Shown: piece by piece, positions 1 through 9,210 of the stretch
Layout: every line of letters begins with the position of its first letter
Position numbering within the stretch: the first letter of the stretch is position 1
DNA from: Phytoactinopolyspora halotolerans
Lineage (GTDB): Bacteria; Actinomycetota; Actinomycetes; Jiangellales; Jiangellaceae
DNA length: 64,000 nt
Direction: 5' to 3'
NCBI RefSeq assembly: GCF_010550675.1
Contig: NZ_JAAGOA010000001.1
Span: 62,001 to 126,000 of the forward strand
Notes under the pieces: generated by a model
What the model was told of the DNA's origin: nothing
Databases searched by the model: none
What the model saw: the letters and a program-made list of their open reading frames with translations, nothing else
Position numbers and translations under genes: made by a program

Positions 1-160
1 CGTGCAGAAGTCGGGATCATCGCTCACGATTCGTCACCACCGAGCATCGCGAGACAATCGGCACAGTCCACGGCGTCATAGCCAACGTTCATCGCCTACT
101 CACCACCACGAGTCGACCGGAGATGTACGGTATGGATCACCACGAAAACGGAGGAGATGC

Positions 161-640
161 ATGGTGGGAACGCACACCTACGAGCTCGTCGTCGAGTGGA
201 CGGGTAACCAGGGAACGGGCACGTCGAGTTACCGCGCGTACGGCCGGCAGCATGAGATACGCGCCGAGGGCAACGACACCAGCATCGCCGGTTCCGCCGA
301 CCCGTCGTTCCGCGGCGACCCGGAGCGATGGAATCCGGAGGAGCTGCTGGTCGCGTCGTTGTCGCAGTGCCACATGCTGTGGTACCTCCACCTTGCCTCC
401 GTCGCGGGCGTCGTCGTCACCGAGTATGTGGACACGCCCATCGGCACCATGGAGCTGGAACGCGACGGCGCCGGTCAGTTCGCCGACGTCACGCTCCGAC
501 CCGTCGTCACGGTCGCCGACGCGTCCATGGTCGACAAGGCGCAGGCCGTGCATGAGGACGCCAACGCCAAGTGCTTTATCGCCCGGTCGGTCAACTTCCC
601 CGTCCACCACGCCCCGGAGATCCGCGTCGCGCCTGGCTGA
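161..640 (+). CDS. OsmC/Ohr-family protein
   Basis: A 159-residue protein of the OsmC/Ohr family, cytosolic thiol proteins that reduce organic hydroperoxides or act in related redox chemistry. The two family cysteines are visible at C70 (in SLSQCHMLWYLH) and C138 (in NAKCFIARS), and the length fits the family. The ATG at 161 was chosen because a GGAGGAG ribosome site lies just before it (150-156); the frame stays open upstream but without OsmC sequence. It converges on the Fic gene, leaving 32 bases between them. The fold assignment is solid; the substrate cannot be read from sequence. Confidence 0.85.
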   Translation: MVGTHTYELVVEWTGNQGTGTSSYRAYGRQHEIRAEGNDTSIAGSADPSFRGDPERWNPEELLVASLSQCHMLWYLHLASVAGVVVTEYVDTPIGTMELERDGAGQFADVTLRPVVTVADASMVDKAQAVHEDANAKCFIARSVNFPVHHAPEIRVAPG

Positions 641-672
641 CACCGACACCGCCTGCGGCTTTCCACGCCGCA

Positions 673-2181
673 CTAATTCTCGGTGCGTGGCAACGACGAC
701 GGCAGTGTCAGACGGATGCCTTGCTCCGACGCGATCTGCGGGTCGGTGAAGGCATGCGTCCTTTCCAACATCTCGTGCGCCGTGCCGACCGTCGAGAAGT
801 CGATCTGGTACGTGTACCGCTGAGCGAAGTCAAGCACGCTGATCAGGGCTTGCGGATAGCCGCCATCCGACATCGCGCCCAAAGCTGCCAGATACTCGTA
901 CCGGAACACGGTGGGTACGATGATCCGACATTCCCCCGCGGCGACCAGTTCGTTGTTCATCATCACGCGCGCCAGCCGGCCGTTTCCGTCATCGAAGGGA
1001 TGGACGATCCCGATGAGATATACGGCGTAGAGCGCCCGAGCGAACGGGTCATCCAGCCGTCCGACGATCTCCCGCCCGGCCGCCAAGGTCCCTGTCACCA
1101 GCGCAGGCTCGACGAACACGGTCGCCCCAGCCTGATTGCGCCGATCTTTCCACTCACCCGGCCGAACATCCGGTCGGCCGCCCATGATCCGGGCGTGACG
1201 TTCCCTCAGCGCGTCAAGATACTCGTCCACCGACCTGAGTTCGCGTGTCATCTCGGCATCGTCGACCACCAGCTCATATGTGCCCCGCATGTCATGAGCG
1301 TCAGCCGGCCGCGACGGAAGATCCTGGCCCTGCAGAGCGATCATGGCGGCCTCGTCGACCGTGAACTCCGTGCCTTCGATGAAGTTCGAGAAGTACGCCT
1401 CGTAGAAGGGCAGAAAGCGCTGGCGGGCCACGTGCTCTCCGGTGACCGGTCGAGGTCGCGGCGGGCGAGAGGTCAGATGGTCGGCCAGCATCTCCAGTTG
1501 GCTGACGCGGACGACGTCGTAGCCGCGACCGGCCTGCGCAGCGCTCAACGCCGGCGATTCCGTAGTCACGGTCGCTCCCCCGTCGGCCGCCGCGATGAGC
1601 TTCCGGACCTCGCCGACGCGGTGAACGCGACCGATCGCGTCGGCAGCTTCCTTTGCCTGCTCGACGATTCTCTCGATCTGCTCGGGACGGCGAGCCGACA
1701 CCAGCCGTGCGATCCAATCATGGAGCTCACGTGTGGACAGCGTCCGTGGGGGTCGTGCTCCTCGGCTCCGCGACGGGCCGAGATTGTCCACCAATGCGCG
1801 GCCCTCCGACGACAGCCACAGTCCGTCGCCGAGCGGCACGTCCGAGGACAACGGCCCAGGACCGCGTCGCGGCACCACCGTGAGGCCGGGCAGCCCGAGC
1901 GGACGCACACGCTCGTGATCGACGAACAACCAACCGTCGCCCGGACCCGCAGCCAGTGCCGATCGGTCCACTATCACCGCCCCAGGCATCACACGAGCGA
2001 CGATGGCCCGCCATTCTCGAGCGACGACGCGCTCCGGCGCTGAACGCACATCGTCGGTGTAAACGCCCTGCGCAAGCCGCCTCAACTTGCCGTTGCCAAC
2101 CTGGCGGGACAGCACCGCTGGAGGTCGGTCGCCTGAGAATACAAGCGCCACTGTTCGCCTCCACGTACCCATGGTCCGCAA
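673..2181 (-). CDS. Fic-domain protein with AbiEi-like N-terminus
   Basis: Fic proteins usually transfer AMP from ATP to target hydroxyls. The core motif HPFDDGNGR is complete at residues 394-402 (numbered from the TTG at 2181), so the enzyme should be active. A Ser265-x3-Glu269-Gly270 motif upstream of it matches the inhibitory-helix signature of self-restrained Fic proteins. Residues about 20-60 (VLSRQVGNGKLRRLAQGVYT) resemble the winged-helix start of AbiEi-type antitoxins, so this looks like a regulator-Fic fusion of about 500 residues. Start is uncertain: TTG 2181 or ATG 2172 in this frame. An ATG at 2203 in another frame gives a better AbiEi N-terminus, suggesting a one-base frameshift near 2155-2165. 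Confidence 0.8.
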   Translation of the reverse strand: MRTMGTWRRTVALVFSGDRPPAVLSRQVGNGKLRRLAQGVYTDDVRSAPERVVAREWRAIVARVMPGAVIVDRSALAAGPGDGWLFVDHERVRPLGLPGLTVVPRRGPGPLSSDVPLGDGLWLSSEGRALVDNLGPSRSRGARPPRTLSTRELHDWIARLVSARRPEQIERIVEQAKEAADAIGRVHRVGEVRKLIAAADGGATVTTESPALSAAQAGRGYDVVRVSQLEMLADHLTSRPPRPRPVTGEHVARQRFLPFYEAYFSNFIEGTEFTVDEAAMIALQGQDLPSRPADAHDMRGTYELVVDDAEMTRELRSVDEYLDALRERHARIMGGRPDVRPGEWKDRRNQAGATVFVEPALVTGTLAAGREIVGRLDDPFARALYAVYLIGIVHPFDDGNGRLARVMMNNELVAAGECRIIVPTVFRYEYLAALGAMSDGGYPQALISVLDFAQRYTYQIDFSTVGTAHEMLERTHAFTDPQIASEQGIRLTLPSSLPRTEN

Positions 2182-2212
2182 GTATCCGTCGAATAGTGCT
2201 CATCTAACGATA

Positions 2213-2243
2213 TTTTACGTCAGATAAGTCAACTTTTCGTCAG
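2213..2243. promoter_or_regulatory. Direct repeats upstream of the Fic gene
   Basis: Two copies of CGTCAG, each preceded by a run of T (TTTTACGTCAG at 2213-2223 and TTTTCGTCAG at 2234-2243), lie exactly 20 bp apart, two helical turns, in an AT-rich patch just upstream of the Fic gene. On the minus strand this region also holds a TTGACT hexamer. It is a plausible promoter/operator for autoregulation by the AbiEi-like N-terminal domain; that role is inference. Confidence 0.4.
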
Positions 2244-2338
2244 TTAGACCGGCCCCCGAGACTGTATACGATCGTCTCCCGGGCGACCGTGCACGCCCCA
2301 GCCTAGGGTTGAGCGTGGCGCGCAGCCGCGGGAAGCGC

Positions 2339-2758
2339 TTAGGAACCGGTCGGCGGCCACTCGACGAGGTCATCGAGGATCGGCGGTTGGTAGTTGGGGC
2401 CCTTGAGTACCTTGCCGTCGGCTCGGCGGAGAACCCGGCCGTCCGCGTCAAGCTTGCTCATGTTGGACCGATGGACCTCGACGAAGACGGCCGGTAGGTC
2501 GATCCCCAGCGCATCTGCGGCACCGTAGGTCACATAGAGGACGTCGGCCAGTTCCTTCGCTACTGCCTTGTATGCAGTGCGCGGGTCGTCGCCGATGTGC
2601 AGGGCCTTTGCGAGGTTGGTGAGGGCTTCGGCAGCTTCGTGCGCTTCTTCGACCAGTAGCGTCCGACGGTGTTCCGCCAGTTCAGGGCGTTCGGCCTTGG
2701 CTTCACCGTCGAACACCTCGCGGAACTCAGCAACTCGTCGCATCGGCTCATGATCCAT
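2339..2758 (-). CDS. MazG-like nucleotide pyrophosphohydrolase
   Basis: A 139-residue all-alpha NTP pyrophosphohydrolase of the MazG/PRA-PH type, expected to hydrolyse nucleoside or nucleotide-sugar triphosphates to monophosphate and pyrophosphate in the cytosol. The metal-binding acidic pairs are visible: E37/E38/E41 in VEEAHEAAEAL and E69/D72 in KELADVLYVTYG, in the order and spacing of the family. The C-terminal third (DADGRVLRRADGKVLKGPNY) is typical of the small phage-like and actinobacterial members. ATG 2758 is used; an internal Met at residue 6 is an alternative. It lies upstream of the Fic gene on the same strand, 157 bases away. Natural substrate unknown. Confidence 0.8.
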   Translation of the reverse strand: MDHEPMRRVAEFREVFDGEAKAERPELAEHRRTLLVEEAHEAAEALTNLAKALHIGDDPRTAYKAVAKELADVLYVTYGAADALGIDLPAVFVEVHRSNMSKLDADGRVLRRADGKVLKGPNYQPPILDDLVEWPPTGS

Positions 2759-2809
2759 GCCCTGACCCTAAGCGCCTCGCGCGTCATCCGCCGGTGACAT
2801 GATGACGGG

Positions 2810-3247
2810 ATGAGCGTGATTCGTTCCGCCCAAGGGTACGAGTTCGACGACGACGCGGCCCGGATCGATCGCGACGTCGTTTGGCGGTTCCTCTCCGAGG
2901 ACGCGTACTGGGGCCGCTGGCGCGACCGCGACATCGTCGAGCGGCAGATCGACGGCGCATGGCGCGTCGTCGGGGCGTACCACCAGGAAACCGGCAGCAT
3001 GGTGGGATTCGCACGCGCCCTGTCCGATGGCGTATCGCTGGCGTACCTGGCCGACGTCTTCGTCGAATCGGCGCACCGCGGCCGGGGAGCGGGCAAGGCT
3101 CTGGTCGCCGCCATGATCGAAGACGGACCGGGGGTCAACTTCCGCTGGATGCTGCACACCGTGGACGGACACAGCCTCTACGCGAAGTTCGGCTTCGCCC
3201 CACCCGACCATGACAGGTACCTGGAACGCCCCGAGCGGCTCGGCTAG
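2810..3247 (+). CDS. GNAT-family N-acetyltransferase
   Basis: A 145-residue single-domain GNAT acyltransferase. The acetyl-CoA pyrophosphate loop is visible as RGRGAG at residues 90-95, preceded by the beta-strand LADVFVESAH, and the C-terminal LYAKFGFAPP matches the last family motif. It probably acetylates a small molecule or peptide amine in the cytosol; the acceptor cannot be told. It diverges from the MazG-like gene with 51 bases between the starts. The ATG at 2810 gives the usual length for this subfamily. Confidence 0.85.
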   Translation: MSVIRSAQGYEFDDDAARIDRDVVWRFLSEDAYWGRWRDRDIVERQIDGAWRVVGAYHQETGSMVGFARALSDGVSLAYLADVFVESAHRGRGAGKALVAAMIEDGPGVNFRWMLHTVDGHSLYAKFGFAPPDHDRYLERPERLG

Positions 3248-3457
3248 CACCGCCCGCAGCACACTGACCTCCTCCGCAGGGCGTGCGGGCCTCGACATGC
3301 AGGACGCAGCGCTGGAGAAATTCGATTGCCGCACCGGCGGCGGCAGGGTTGAATGACGACGACGGGCCACGACCGACGTGGTCGTAGACACGGGACGGTG
3401 AGCTATGAGTGTGCGCTGCGCGACCAGACCACAGTCGTGCACACCTCAAGGAGCCCC

Positions 3458-3829
3458 GTGTCCAGAACCACCACCGGACCACGGCGTAGTCGCCGTGCCC
3501 CGTCCTTCCGCTGTCTGAACTGCAAGCTCGACGTCTCCACGGACGCGCCGGGCACAGCCCACCGCAACCATTGCCCCACCTGCTTGTGGAGTCGGCACGT
3601 CGACGACAAACCTGGCGACCGCAGCGCCGAGTGCGGTGCCCGGATGGAGCCGATCGCCATCACCACCCGCTACGACGGCGAGTGGTCGGTGATCCACCGA
3701 TGTACCCGGTGCCAGGAGCTGCACACCAACCGGATCGCCGGTGACGACAACGCTCTCGTGCTGTTCACGTTGGCGATCAAGCCGCTGGCGAGACCACCGT
3801 TCCCGCTCGATCACCTGGCCCGCCTGTGA
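3458..3829 (+). CDS. RNHCP-domain zinc-ribbon protein
   Basis: A 123-residue protein with four CxxC-type pairs or single cysteines: FRCLNC, HRNHCPTC, AECG and HRCTRC. The RNHCP sequence itself defines a small family seen mainly in actinobacteria and firmicutes, presumed to bind zinc; no activity is established. The GTG at 3458 was chosen because AAGGAG lies at 3448-3453 and the conserved part begins soon after; the frame is open further upstream to an ATG at 3353 with unlikely sequence. A strong hairpin follows the stop codon directly. Confidence 0.75.
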   Translation: MSRTTTGPRRSRRAPSFRCLNCKLDVSTDAPGTAHRNHCPTCLWSRHVDDKPGDRSAECGARMEPIAITTRYDGEWSVIHRCTRCQELHTNRIAGDDNALVLFTLAIKPLARPPFPLDHLARL

Positions 3830-3887
3830 TCGACGCGGTGCGTGCCCGGTCGGGTGAATGACATCCGCCGGGCACGCACCGCACAGG
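3823..3887 (+). terminator. Hairpin terminator after RNHCP gene
   Basis: A perfect 15-bp inverted repeat (GCGGTGCGTGCCCGG at 3835-3849 with its complement at 3868-3882), with outer CCTGT/ACAGG arms extending it to 3823-3887. It overlaps the stop codon and separates the gene from the cobN riboswitch. No U-tract follows, as is usual in high-GC actinomycetes. Confidence 0.7.
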
Positions 3888-3982
3888 ACTCAACTCGATG
3901 GCCGCTGGCGCGACGGCGTGATGCGGGCGGCGCCGGTGGCTCCTCGGGCCGATAGGATCGGGGACGACCATCCGACGTCACG

Positions 3983-4150
3983 TCAGGAACACCGGTGCGG
4001 GCGTAACCACGTCCAAGGCCGGGGCCGTCCCGCGACTGTGACCGGGGAGCCGGTCCTTAGGTGAGCCACTGGGCCTCGTTGGCCTGGGAAGGCTGAGGGC
4101 CGGCGTCGATCCGGGAGCCAGGAGACTGACTGGCGTCGTCCACCGATCCG
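3983..4150 (+). promoter_or_regulatory. Cobalamin riboswitch 1 (cobN)
   Basis: Adenosylcobalamin-type aptamer in the leader of cobN. Visible pieces are a CGGTGCGGGCGTAACC segment in place of the more usual GGTGCGAATCC, the CCCGCGACTGTGACCGG core strand, GAGCCACTGG, CTGGGAAGGC, and the B12 box GAGCCAGGAGACTGACTGGC at 4115-4134. It ends about 30 bases before the ATG, with the GAGAGAGGA ribosome site at 4167-4175 in between, so control is probably of translation start, with cobN reduced when B12 is plentiful. Its sequence is clearly different from the other two copies in the window. Confidence 0.9.
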
Positions 4151-4179
4151 GGTGCGGGAGACACCTGAGAGAGGACGCC

Positions 4180-7100
4180 ATGAGCCAGCCACGCCTGCTG
4201 CTGCTGTCCACCGCCGACACCGACCTGCTCACCGCCATCCGCGCTGACGAGCGATGGACGGTGGCCAATCCGGCACGAACCTCGGCCGATGAGCTTCCTG
4301 CCCTTCTCGAAGACGTCGACATCGCGGTGGTGCGGCTGCTGGGCGGCCGGGAGGCGTGGCCCGACGGGCTGGACGCGATGCGCGCGTCCGGGGTGCCGAC
4401 CGTCGTCGTCAGCGGCGAGTCCAGCCCCGACGCACGACTGCACGAGCTGTCCACCGTACCCAGCGGCATCGCCACCCAGACGCACCGCTACCTGGTCGCC
4501 GCCGGACCCGCCAACCTCGCACAGCTCGCGGCGTTCCTCTGCGACACCCTGCTCCTGACCGGCGACGCGTTCGAGCCCCCCGCCGAACAGCCCCTCTTCG
4601 GCATCCACGTCCCGGCCGGGACAGCCGACGCCGAGCCCCTGACCGGTGACAAGAATCGCGGCGACGGCGGGCCCGTCGTCGGGATCGTGTTCTACCGCTC
4701 ACACGAACTCTCCGGGAACACCGCGTTCATCGACGTCCTCTGCGAGCAGATCGCCGACGCCGGCGGCAGGCCACTGCCGATCTTCACCGACACGCTGCGC
4801 GGCACCAACCGCGACGAGTACGCCGAGCTGCGGGAGCTTCTCGGGCGCGCCGACGTGCTCATCACCACCGTGCTGGCCAGCGGCGGCCTCGTCGCCGGAA
4901 ACGCCGCCGCCGGCGAGAACGACGACGTGTGGAGCACCGCGCTCTTCGACGACCTCGGCATCACGGTCCTGCAAGGCCTGACGTTGACCAGCGCGCGCGA
5001 TGCCTGGGAAGCCAGCGACGGTGCGATGAACCCGATGGACGCGGCGACGCAGATCGCCCTGCCCGAGTTCGACGGCCGGATCATCGGTGTGCCGTTCTCG
5101 TTCAAGGAGACCGGAGCCGACGGCGTCCCGCGCTACGTCGCCGACGCGGAGCGGGCACGGCGCCTCGCCGGGATCGCGGTCAAGAAGGCCCGGCTCGGCC
5201 GGATCCCGAACGCGGAGAAGCGGATCGCGCTGGTGCTGTCCAACTATCCGACCAAGCACGCCCGGGTGGGCAACGCCGTCGGACTGGACACTCCGGCCAG
5301 CGCCGTCGAGCTGCTGCGCACGCTGCGTGACGCCGGGTACGACATCGGCGATCTCGACCTCGACGCACTCGGGCGTGGCGCGGCCGACGACGGCTCGGAC
5401 CTCCCGCCCGGTGACGCCCTGGTGCACCGCCTCATCGCCGCCGGCGGACACGACGTCGAGTGGCTCACCGAGGAGCAGCTGGCCGACGCCGCCGCCAGCA
5501 TCCCGGCGTCGACCTACGCCGAGTGGTTCTCCACACTGCCGGCATCGCTGCGCAACGGCATCGTCGAGGCCTGGGGTGACCCGCCCGGCGAACTCTACGT
5601 CGACACGACCGGCGACGAGCCGGCGATCGCCGTCGCCGGGCTGGTCTTCGGCAACGTGGTGCTGATGATCCAGCCGCCACGCGGCTTCGGGGAGAACCCG
5701 GTGGCCATCTACCACGATCCGAACCTCGCGCCGTCGCACCACTACGTCGCCGCGTACCGGTGGCTGCAGGAACCGCCCGCCCGCGGCGGATTCGGCGCCG
5801 ATGCCGTGGTCCACCTGGGCAAACACGGCACGCTGGAGTGGCTGCCGGGCAAAGGGCTCGGCCTGTCCGACGATTCCGCGCCGGACGCGGTGCTGGGGGA
5901 TCTGCCGCTGATCTACCCGTTCATCGTGAACGACCCCGGCGAAGGCACTCAGGCGAAGCGGCGCGCCCACGCCGTCCTGATCGACCACATGATCCCGCCG
6001 ATGGCGCGCGCCGACACCTACGGTGATCTGGCCAAGCTGGAGCAACTCCTCGACGAGTACGCGACCGTTGCAGAGCTGGACCCGGCCAAGGCGCCGACGG
6101 TTCGGACGCAGATCTGGGAGCTGGTCACACAGGCGCAGCTCCACCATGACCTGCACACCGAACAGATGCCCGGCGAGGACGAATTCGACGACTTCGTCCT
6201 GCACATCGACGGCTACCTGTGCGAGATCAAGGACGTCCAGATCCGCGACGGGCTGCACGTTCTGGGCCGTGCGCCGGAAGGCGACGAACTGGTCAACGAC
6301 GTGCTGGCAGTGCTGCGGGCGCGCCAGGTGTTCGGGGGTGAGACGGCGCATCGCGGGCTGCGCGGCGCGATCGCCGCCTGGGCCGACCTCGACGAGCAGG
6401 CACTGCTGGCCGAGCCGGGTGCCGCCGTCGCGGACACCCCGGCGCTGCGGACGCTCCTGGAGATCACCGACCTCCCGCGCACTGGCGCATCCAACGCACC
6501 CGACACACCCGAGGCGCCGGACGGACCGGACGCACCGGATGCACCAGACGCTCACGTCGCAGGACGGGACGACGGCGGCGTGGCGTCGCCGCCGGTAGCG
6601 ATCAGGCTGACCGCGTCGGACGTCGTCGATCTGCTGGAGGTCGTCGCCCGCGGTCTGGTGGAGGAGCACGCCCGACGCGAATGGCGACCGGAGGAGGCGA
6701 AGAGCGTCGTCGCCGACATCCTGCGCGATGACGTCGCCGAGGTCGCGGACGTGTTGCGGTTCGGCGCCGAGCAGCTGGTCCCCCGGCTGGCGCGGACCAC
6801 GGACGAGATCAGCAACTCCGTTCGCGCGCTGGACGGCCGCTACATCGCCCCTGGCCCGTCCGGCTCGCCCACCCGCGGACTGGTCAACGTACTGCCGACC
6901 GGCCGCAACATGTACGCCGTCGACCCGAAAGCGATCCCGTCGCGCAACGCCTGGGACGTCGGGGTCGCGCTCGGCGACTCACTGCTGCGCCGGCACAAGG
7001 CCGAGACCGGCGCGTTCCCGACGTCCGTCGGACTCACGGTGTGGGGCACGGCGGCGATGCGCACCCAGGGCGACGACATCGCCGAAGTGCTCTGGCTGCT

Positions 7101-8094
7101 GGGTGTCCGACCGGTATGGGACGACGCGTCCCGCCGGGTCACCGGTTTCGAGGTGGTTCCGGCCGACGAGCTGTTGCTCGACGGGGAGCCCCGGCCGCGC
7201 GTCGACGTGACAGTCCGCATCTCCGGGTTCTTCCGCGAGGCGTTCCCGCACGTCATCGGCGTGATCGACGACGCCGTCCGGACCGTCGCCGAGCTCGCCG
7301 ACGACGGCGCCGTCAACCACCTGCGCGCGCACGTCGTCGAGGACCTGGCGGCCGGCTCGGACGCGCGGCACGCCACCGCACGCATCTTCGGGTCCAGGCC
7401 GGGTGCGTACGGGGCCGGGATGCTGCCCCTGGTGGACGCGCGGAACTGGCGCACCGACGCCGACCTCGCCGAGGTCTACGCGGTGTGGGGCGGTTATGCC
7501 TACGGTCGGGGTCTGGACGGCGTCGAGGCACGGGCGGACATGGAGAAGGCGTTCTCCCGGATCCAGGTGGCGGTGAAGAACCAGGACACGCGCGAGCACG
7601 ACATCCTCGACTCGGACGACTATTACCAGTATCACGGCGGCATGGTGGCGATGGTCCGCCAGCTCACCGGCAACGCGCCGGCGGCGTATATCGGCGACTC
7701 CGCCGTGACCGAGCACGTCAAGACCCGGTCGCTCTCGGAGGAGACGGCACGGGTCTTCCGGGCGCGCGTCGTCAACCCGAAGTGGATCGCCGCGATGCAG
7801 CGGCACGGGTACAAGGGCGCATTCGAGATGGCCGCCACCGTCGACTACATCTTCGGCTACGACGCGACGGCCGGCGTCGTCGAGGACTGGATGTACGAGA
7901 AGCTCACCGACGAGTACGTCCGGAACCCGGAGGTCGCCGAGTTCTTCCGCCGCTCGAACCCGTGGGCCCGCAAGGGCATGGCGGAGCGCCTGCTCGAAGC
8001 CGCCCAGCGCGGCCTGTGGGCCGAGCCGTCCGCGGAGGCGATGGAGGCGCTCCAGCAGGCCGTCCTGGAGACGGAAGGCGACCTCGAGGGCTAG
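4180..8094 (+). CDS. cobN: Cobaltochelatase subunit CobN
   Basis: A 1304-residue large subunit of the ATP-dependent aerobic cobaltochelatase, which inserts Co2+ into hydrogenobyrinic acid a,c-diamide in the cytosol. Family hallmarks include VHLGKHGTLEWLPGK near residue 545 and the C-terminal NPWARKGMAERLLEA. An acidic Pro/Asp/Ala-rich low-complexity stretch (about residues 766-800, repeats of DAPDAP type) sits between the two halves and is probably a flexible linker. The chelatase needs an AAA+ and a VWA partner; CobS/CobT are not seen here, but the fused ChlI-ChlD protein at 27.4 kb can supply both. The gene has its own cobalamin riboswitch. Confidence 0.95.
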   Translation: MSQPRLLLLSTADTDLLTAIRADERWTVANPARTSADELPALLEDVDIAVVRLLGGREAWPDGLDAMRASGVPTVVVSGESSPDARLHELSTVPSGIATQTHRYLVAAGPANLAQLAAFLCDTLLLTGDAFEPPAEQPLFGIHVPAGTADAEPLTGDKNRGDGGPVVGIVFYRSHELSGNTAFIDVLCEQIADAGGRPLPIFTDTLRGTNRDEYAELRELLGRADVLITTVLASGGLVAGNAAAGENDDVWSTALFDDLGITVLQGLTLTSARDAWEASDGAMNPMDAATQIALPEFDGRIIGVPFSFKETGADGVPRYVADAERARRLAGIAVKKARLGRIPNAEKRIALVLSNYPTKHARVGNAVGLDTPASAVELLRTLRDAGYDIGDLDLDALGRGAADDGSDLPPGDALVHRLIAAGGHDVEWLTEEQLADAAASIPASTYAEWFSTLPASLRNGIVEAWGDPPGELYVDTTGDEPAIAVAGLVFGNVVLMIQPPRGFGENPVAIYHDPNLAPSHHYVAAYRWLQEPPARGGFGADAVVHLGKHGTLEWLPGKGLGLSDDSAPDAVLGDLPLIYPFIVNDPGEGTQAKRRAHAVLIDHMIPPMARADTYGDLAKLEQLLDEYATVAELDPAKAPTVRTQIWELVTQAQLHHDLHTEQMPGEDEFDDFVLHIDGYLCEIKDVQIRDGLHVLGRAPEGDELVNDVLAVLRARQVFGGETAHRGLRGAIAAWADLDEQALLAEPGAAVADTPALRTLLEITDLPRTGASNAPDTPEAPDGPDAPDAPDAHVAGRDDGGVASPPVAIRLTASDVVDLLEVVARGLVEEHARREWRPEEAKSVVADILRDDVAEVADVLRFGAEQLVPRLARTTDEISNSVRALDGRYIAPGPSGSPTRGLVNVLPTGRNMYAVDPKAIPSRNAWDVGVALGDSLLRRHKAETGAFPTSVGLTVWGTAAMRTQGDDIAEVLWLLGVRPVWDDASRRVTGFEVVPADELLLDGEPRPRVDVTVRISGFFREAFPHVIGVIDDAVRTVAELADDGAVNHLRAHVVEDLAAGSDARHATARIFGSRPGAYGAGMLPLVDARNWRTDADLAEVYAVWGGYAYGRGLDGVEARADMEKAFSRIQVAVKNQDTREHDILDSDDYYQYHGGMVAMVRQLTGNAPAAYIGDSAVTEHVKTRSLSEETARVFRARVVNPKWIAAMQRHGYKGAFEMAATVDYIFGYDATAGVVEDWMYEKLTDEYVRNPEVAEFFRRSNPWARKGMAERLLEAAQRGLWAEPSAEAMEALQQAVLETEGDLEG

Positions 8095-8119
8095 AACACA
8101 CTGCGACGTGACAGCGGCG

Positions 8120-9094
8120 TCACCTCAGGGTGGAAGGATCCGTGTTCGCACCGGACAGCACCACGGCGACACGTTCGCCGTCCGCCGGCCGGTACGCACC
8201 GGACAGCAGCGCCGCGAGGGCGGTGGCGGGACCATGCTCGACGACCAGACGGTACTGGTGCCACGCGAAGTTCCGGGCCTGCTCGATGTCGGCGTCATCG
8301 ACGAGCACCGACGCCACGTCGGCGCGCGTACTCACGGCATAGGCGATCTCACCGAGCCGGGTGGCGCCGAGTGAGTCAGCCGCGACGCCGGCCACGTCGA
8401 CGTCGACCGGGCCTCCTGCCGCCAGTGCAGAATGCAGCGTCGGTGCCAGAGACGGCTCCGCCCCGACGACGTGGGCGCGGCCTTCGACCGCCGTCGCCAC
8501 GCCGGCCATCAGACCACCGCCGCCCACAGCCACGATGATCGTGTCCACCTCGGAGCCGGTCTGCTCCAGCAGCTCGAGTCCGAGCGTTCCTTGCCCGGCA
8601 CAGATCTCCGGCTGATCGTAGGCGTGGCAGAACAGTGCGCCGGTCTCGGACACCCGCGCCTGGGCCGCCTCGTAGGCGTCGGCGTACTTGGTGCCGACCT
8701 GGACGACGTCGGCGCCGAGGTCACGCAGCTTCTTCACCTTCACCGGCGGCGCGGTCTCCGGCACGAACACCTCAGCCGGAAGTCCATGCGCCGCTGCCGC
8801 GAACGCGACCGCCAGGCCGGCGTTACCGCCGGACGCCGCCACGACGCCGCTCACCGGTGGTCCCGCTTCACCGGAAGCGGCCGGTGCCGACGATTCGAGC
8901 GCGGCGCGGATCCGGTTGAACGCGCCGCGTGCCTTGAACGAGCCCGTGTGCTGAAGCTGCTCGAGCTTGAACCACAACCGCGAGATCGGCGGGAACGGCT
9001 CCGGGTCTGCCTCCAGCACCGGCGTGCGGCGGACACGGCCATCGATGCGGGTGCGGGCGGCGCGAACATCAGCCAGGTCGATCACACCTGCCAT
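8120..9094 (-). CDS. PLP-dependent serine/threonine dehydratase-like protein
   Basis: A 324-residue fold-type II PLP enzyme like threonine dehydratase or serine dehydratase/racemase, which deaminates hydroxy-amino acids. The lysine that binds PLP is in TGSFKARGAFN, the phosphate-binding loop is VGGGGL, and SGGNAGLA and the C-terminal LSGAN are also present. There is no C-terminal ACT regulatory domain, so it is the short catabolic type. It sits antisense between cobN and the riboswitch before cobG and has no evident link to cobalamin. The substrate is not certain. Confidence 0.85.
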   Translation of the reverse strand: MAGVIDLADVRAARTRIDGRVRRTPVLEADPEPFPPISRLWFKLEQLQHTGSFKARGAFNRIRAALESSAPAASGEAGPPVSGVVAASGGNAGLAVAFAAAAHGLPAEVFVPETAPPVKVKKLRDLGADVVQVGTKYADAYEAAQARVSETGALFCHAYDQPEICAGQGTLGLELLEQTGSEVDTIIVAVGGGGLMAGVATAVEGRAHVVGAEPSLAPTLHSALAAGGPVDVDVAGVAADSLGATRLGEIAYAVSTRADVASVLVDDADIEQARNFAWHQYRLVVEHGPATALAALLSGAYRPADGERVAVVLSGANTDPSTLR

Positions 9095-9210
9095 CCTGCC
9101 GCACCGTCATCGGCAACACTCGGCACGGGTGCACGCGCCGACGACATTCCCGGACGGGGCCGACGGGCCGGGTGTCCGACGGCTCAGTGTCCGGATCCGG
9201 ACCCGGATCT

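Noticed and set aside
571-2043. 490-codon plus-strand frame opposite the Fic gene
   Set aside because: Covers the intact Fic motif on the other strand; own sequence lacks any protein-like pattern.
4699-6669. 656-codon open frame antisense to cobN
   Set aside because: High-GC shadow: composition is His/Arg/Val-rich without domains, while the sense strand is clearly CobN.
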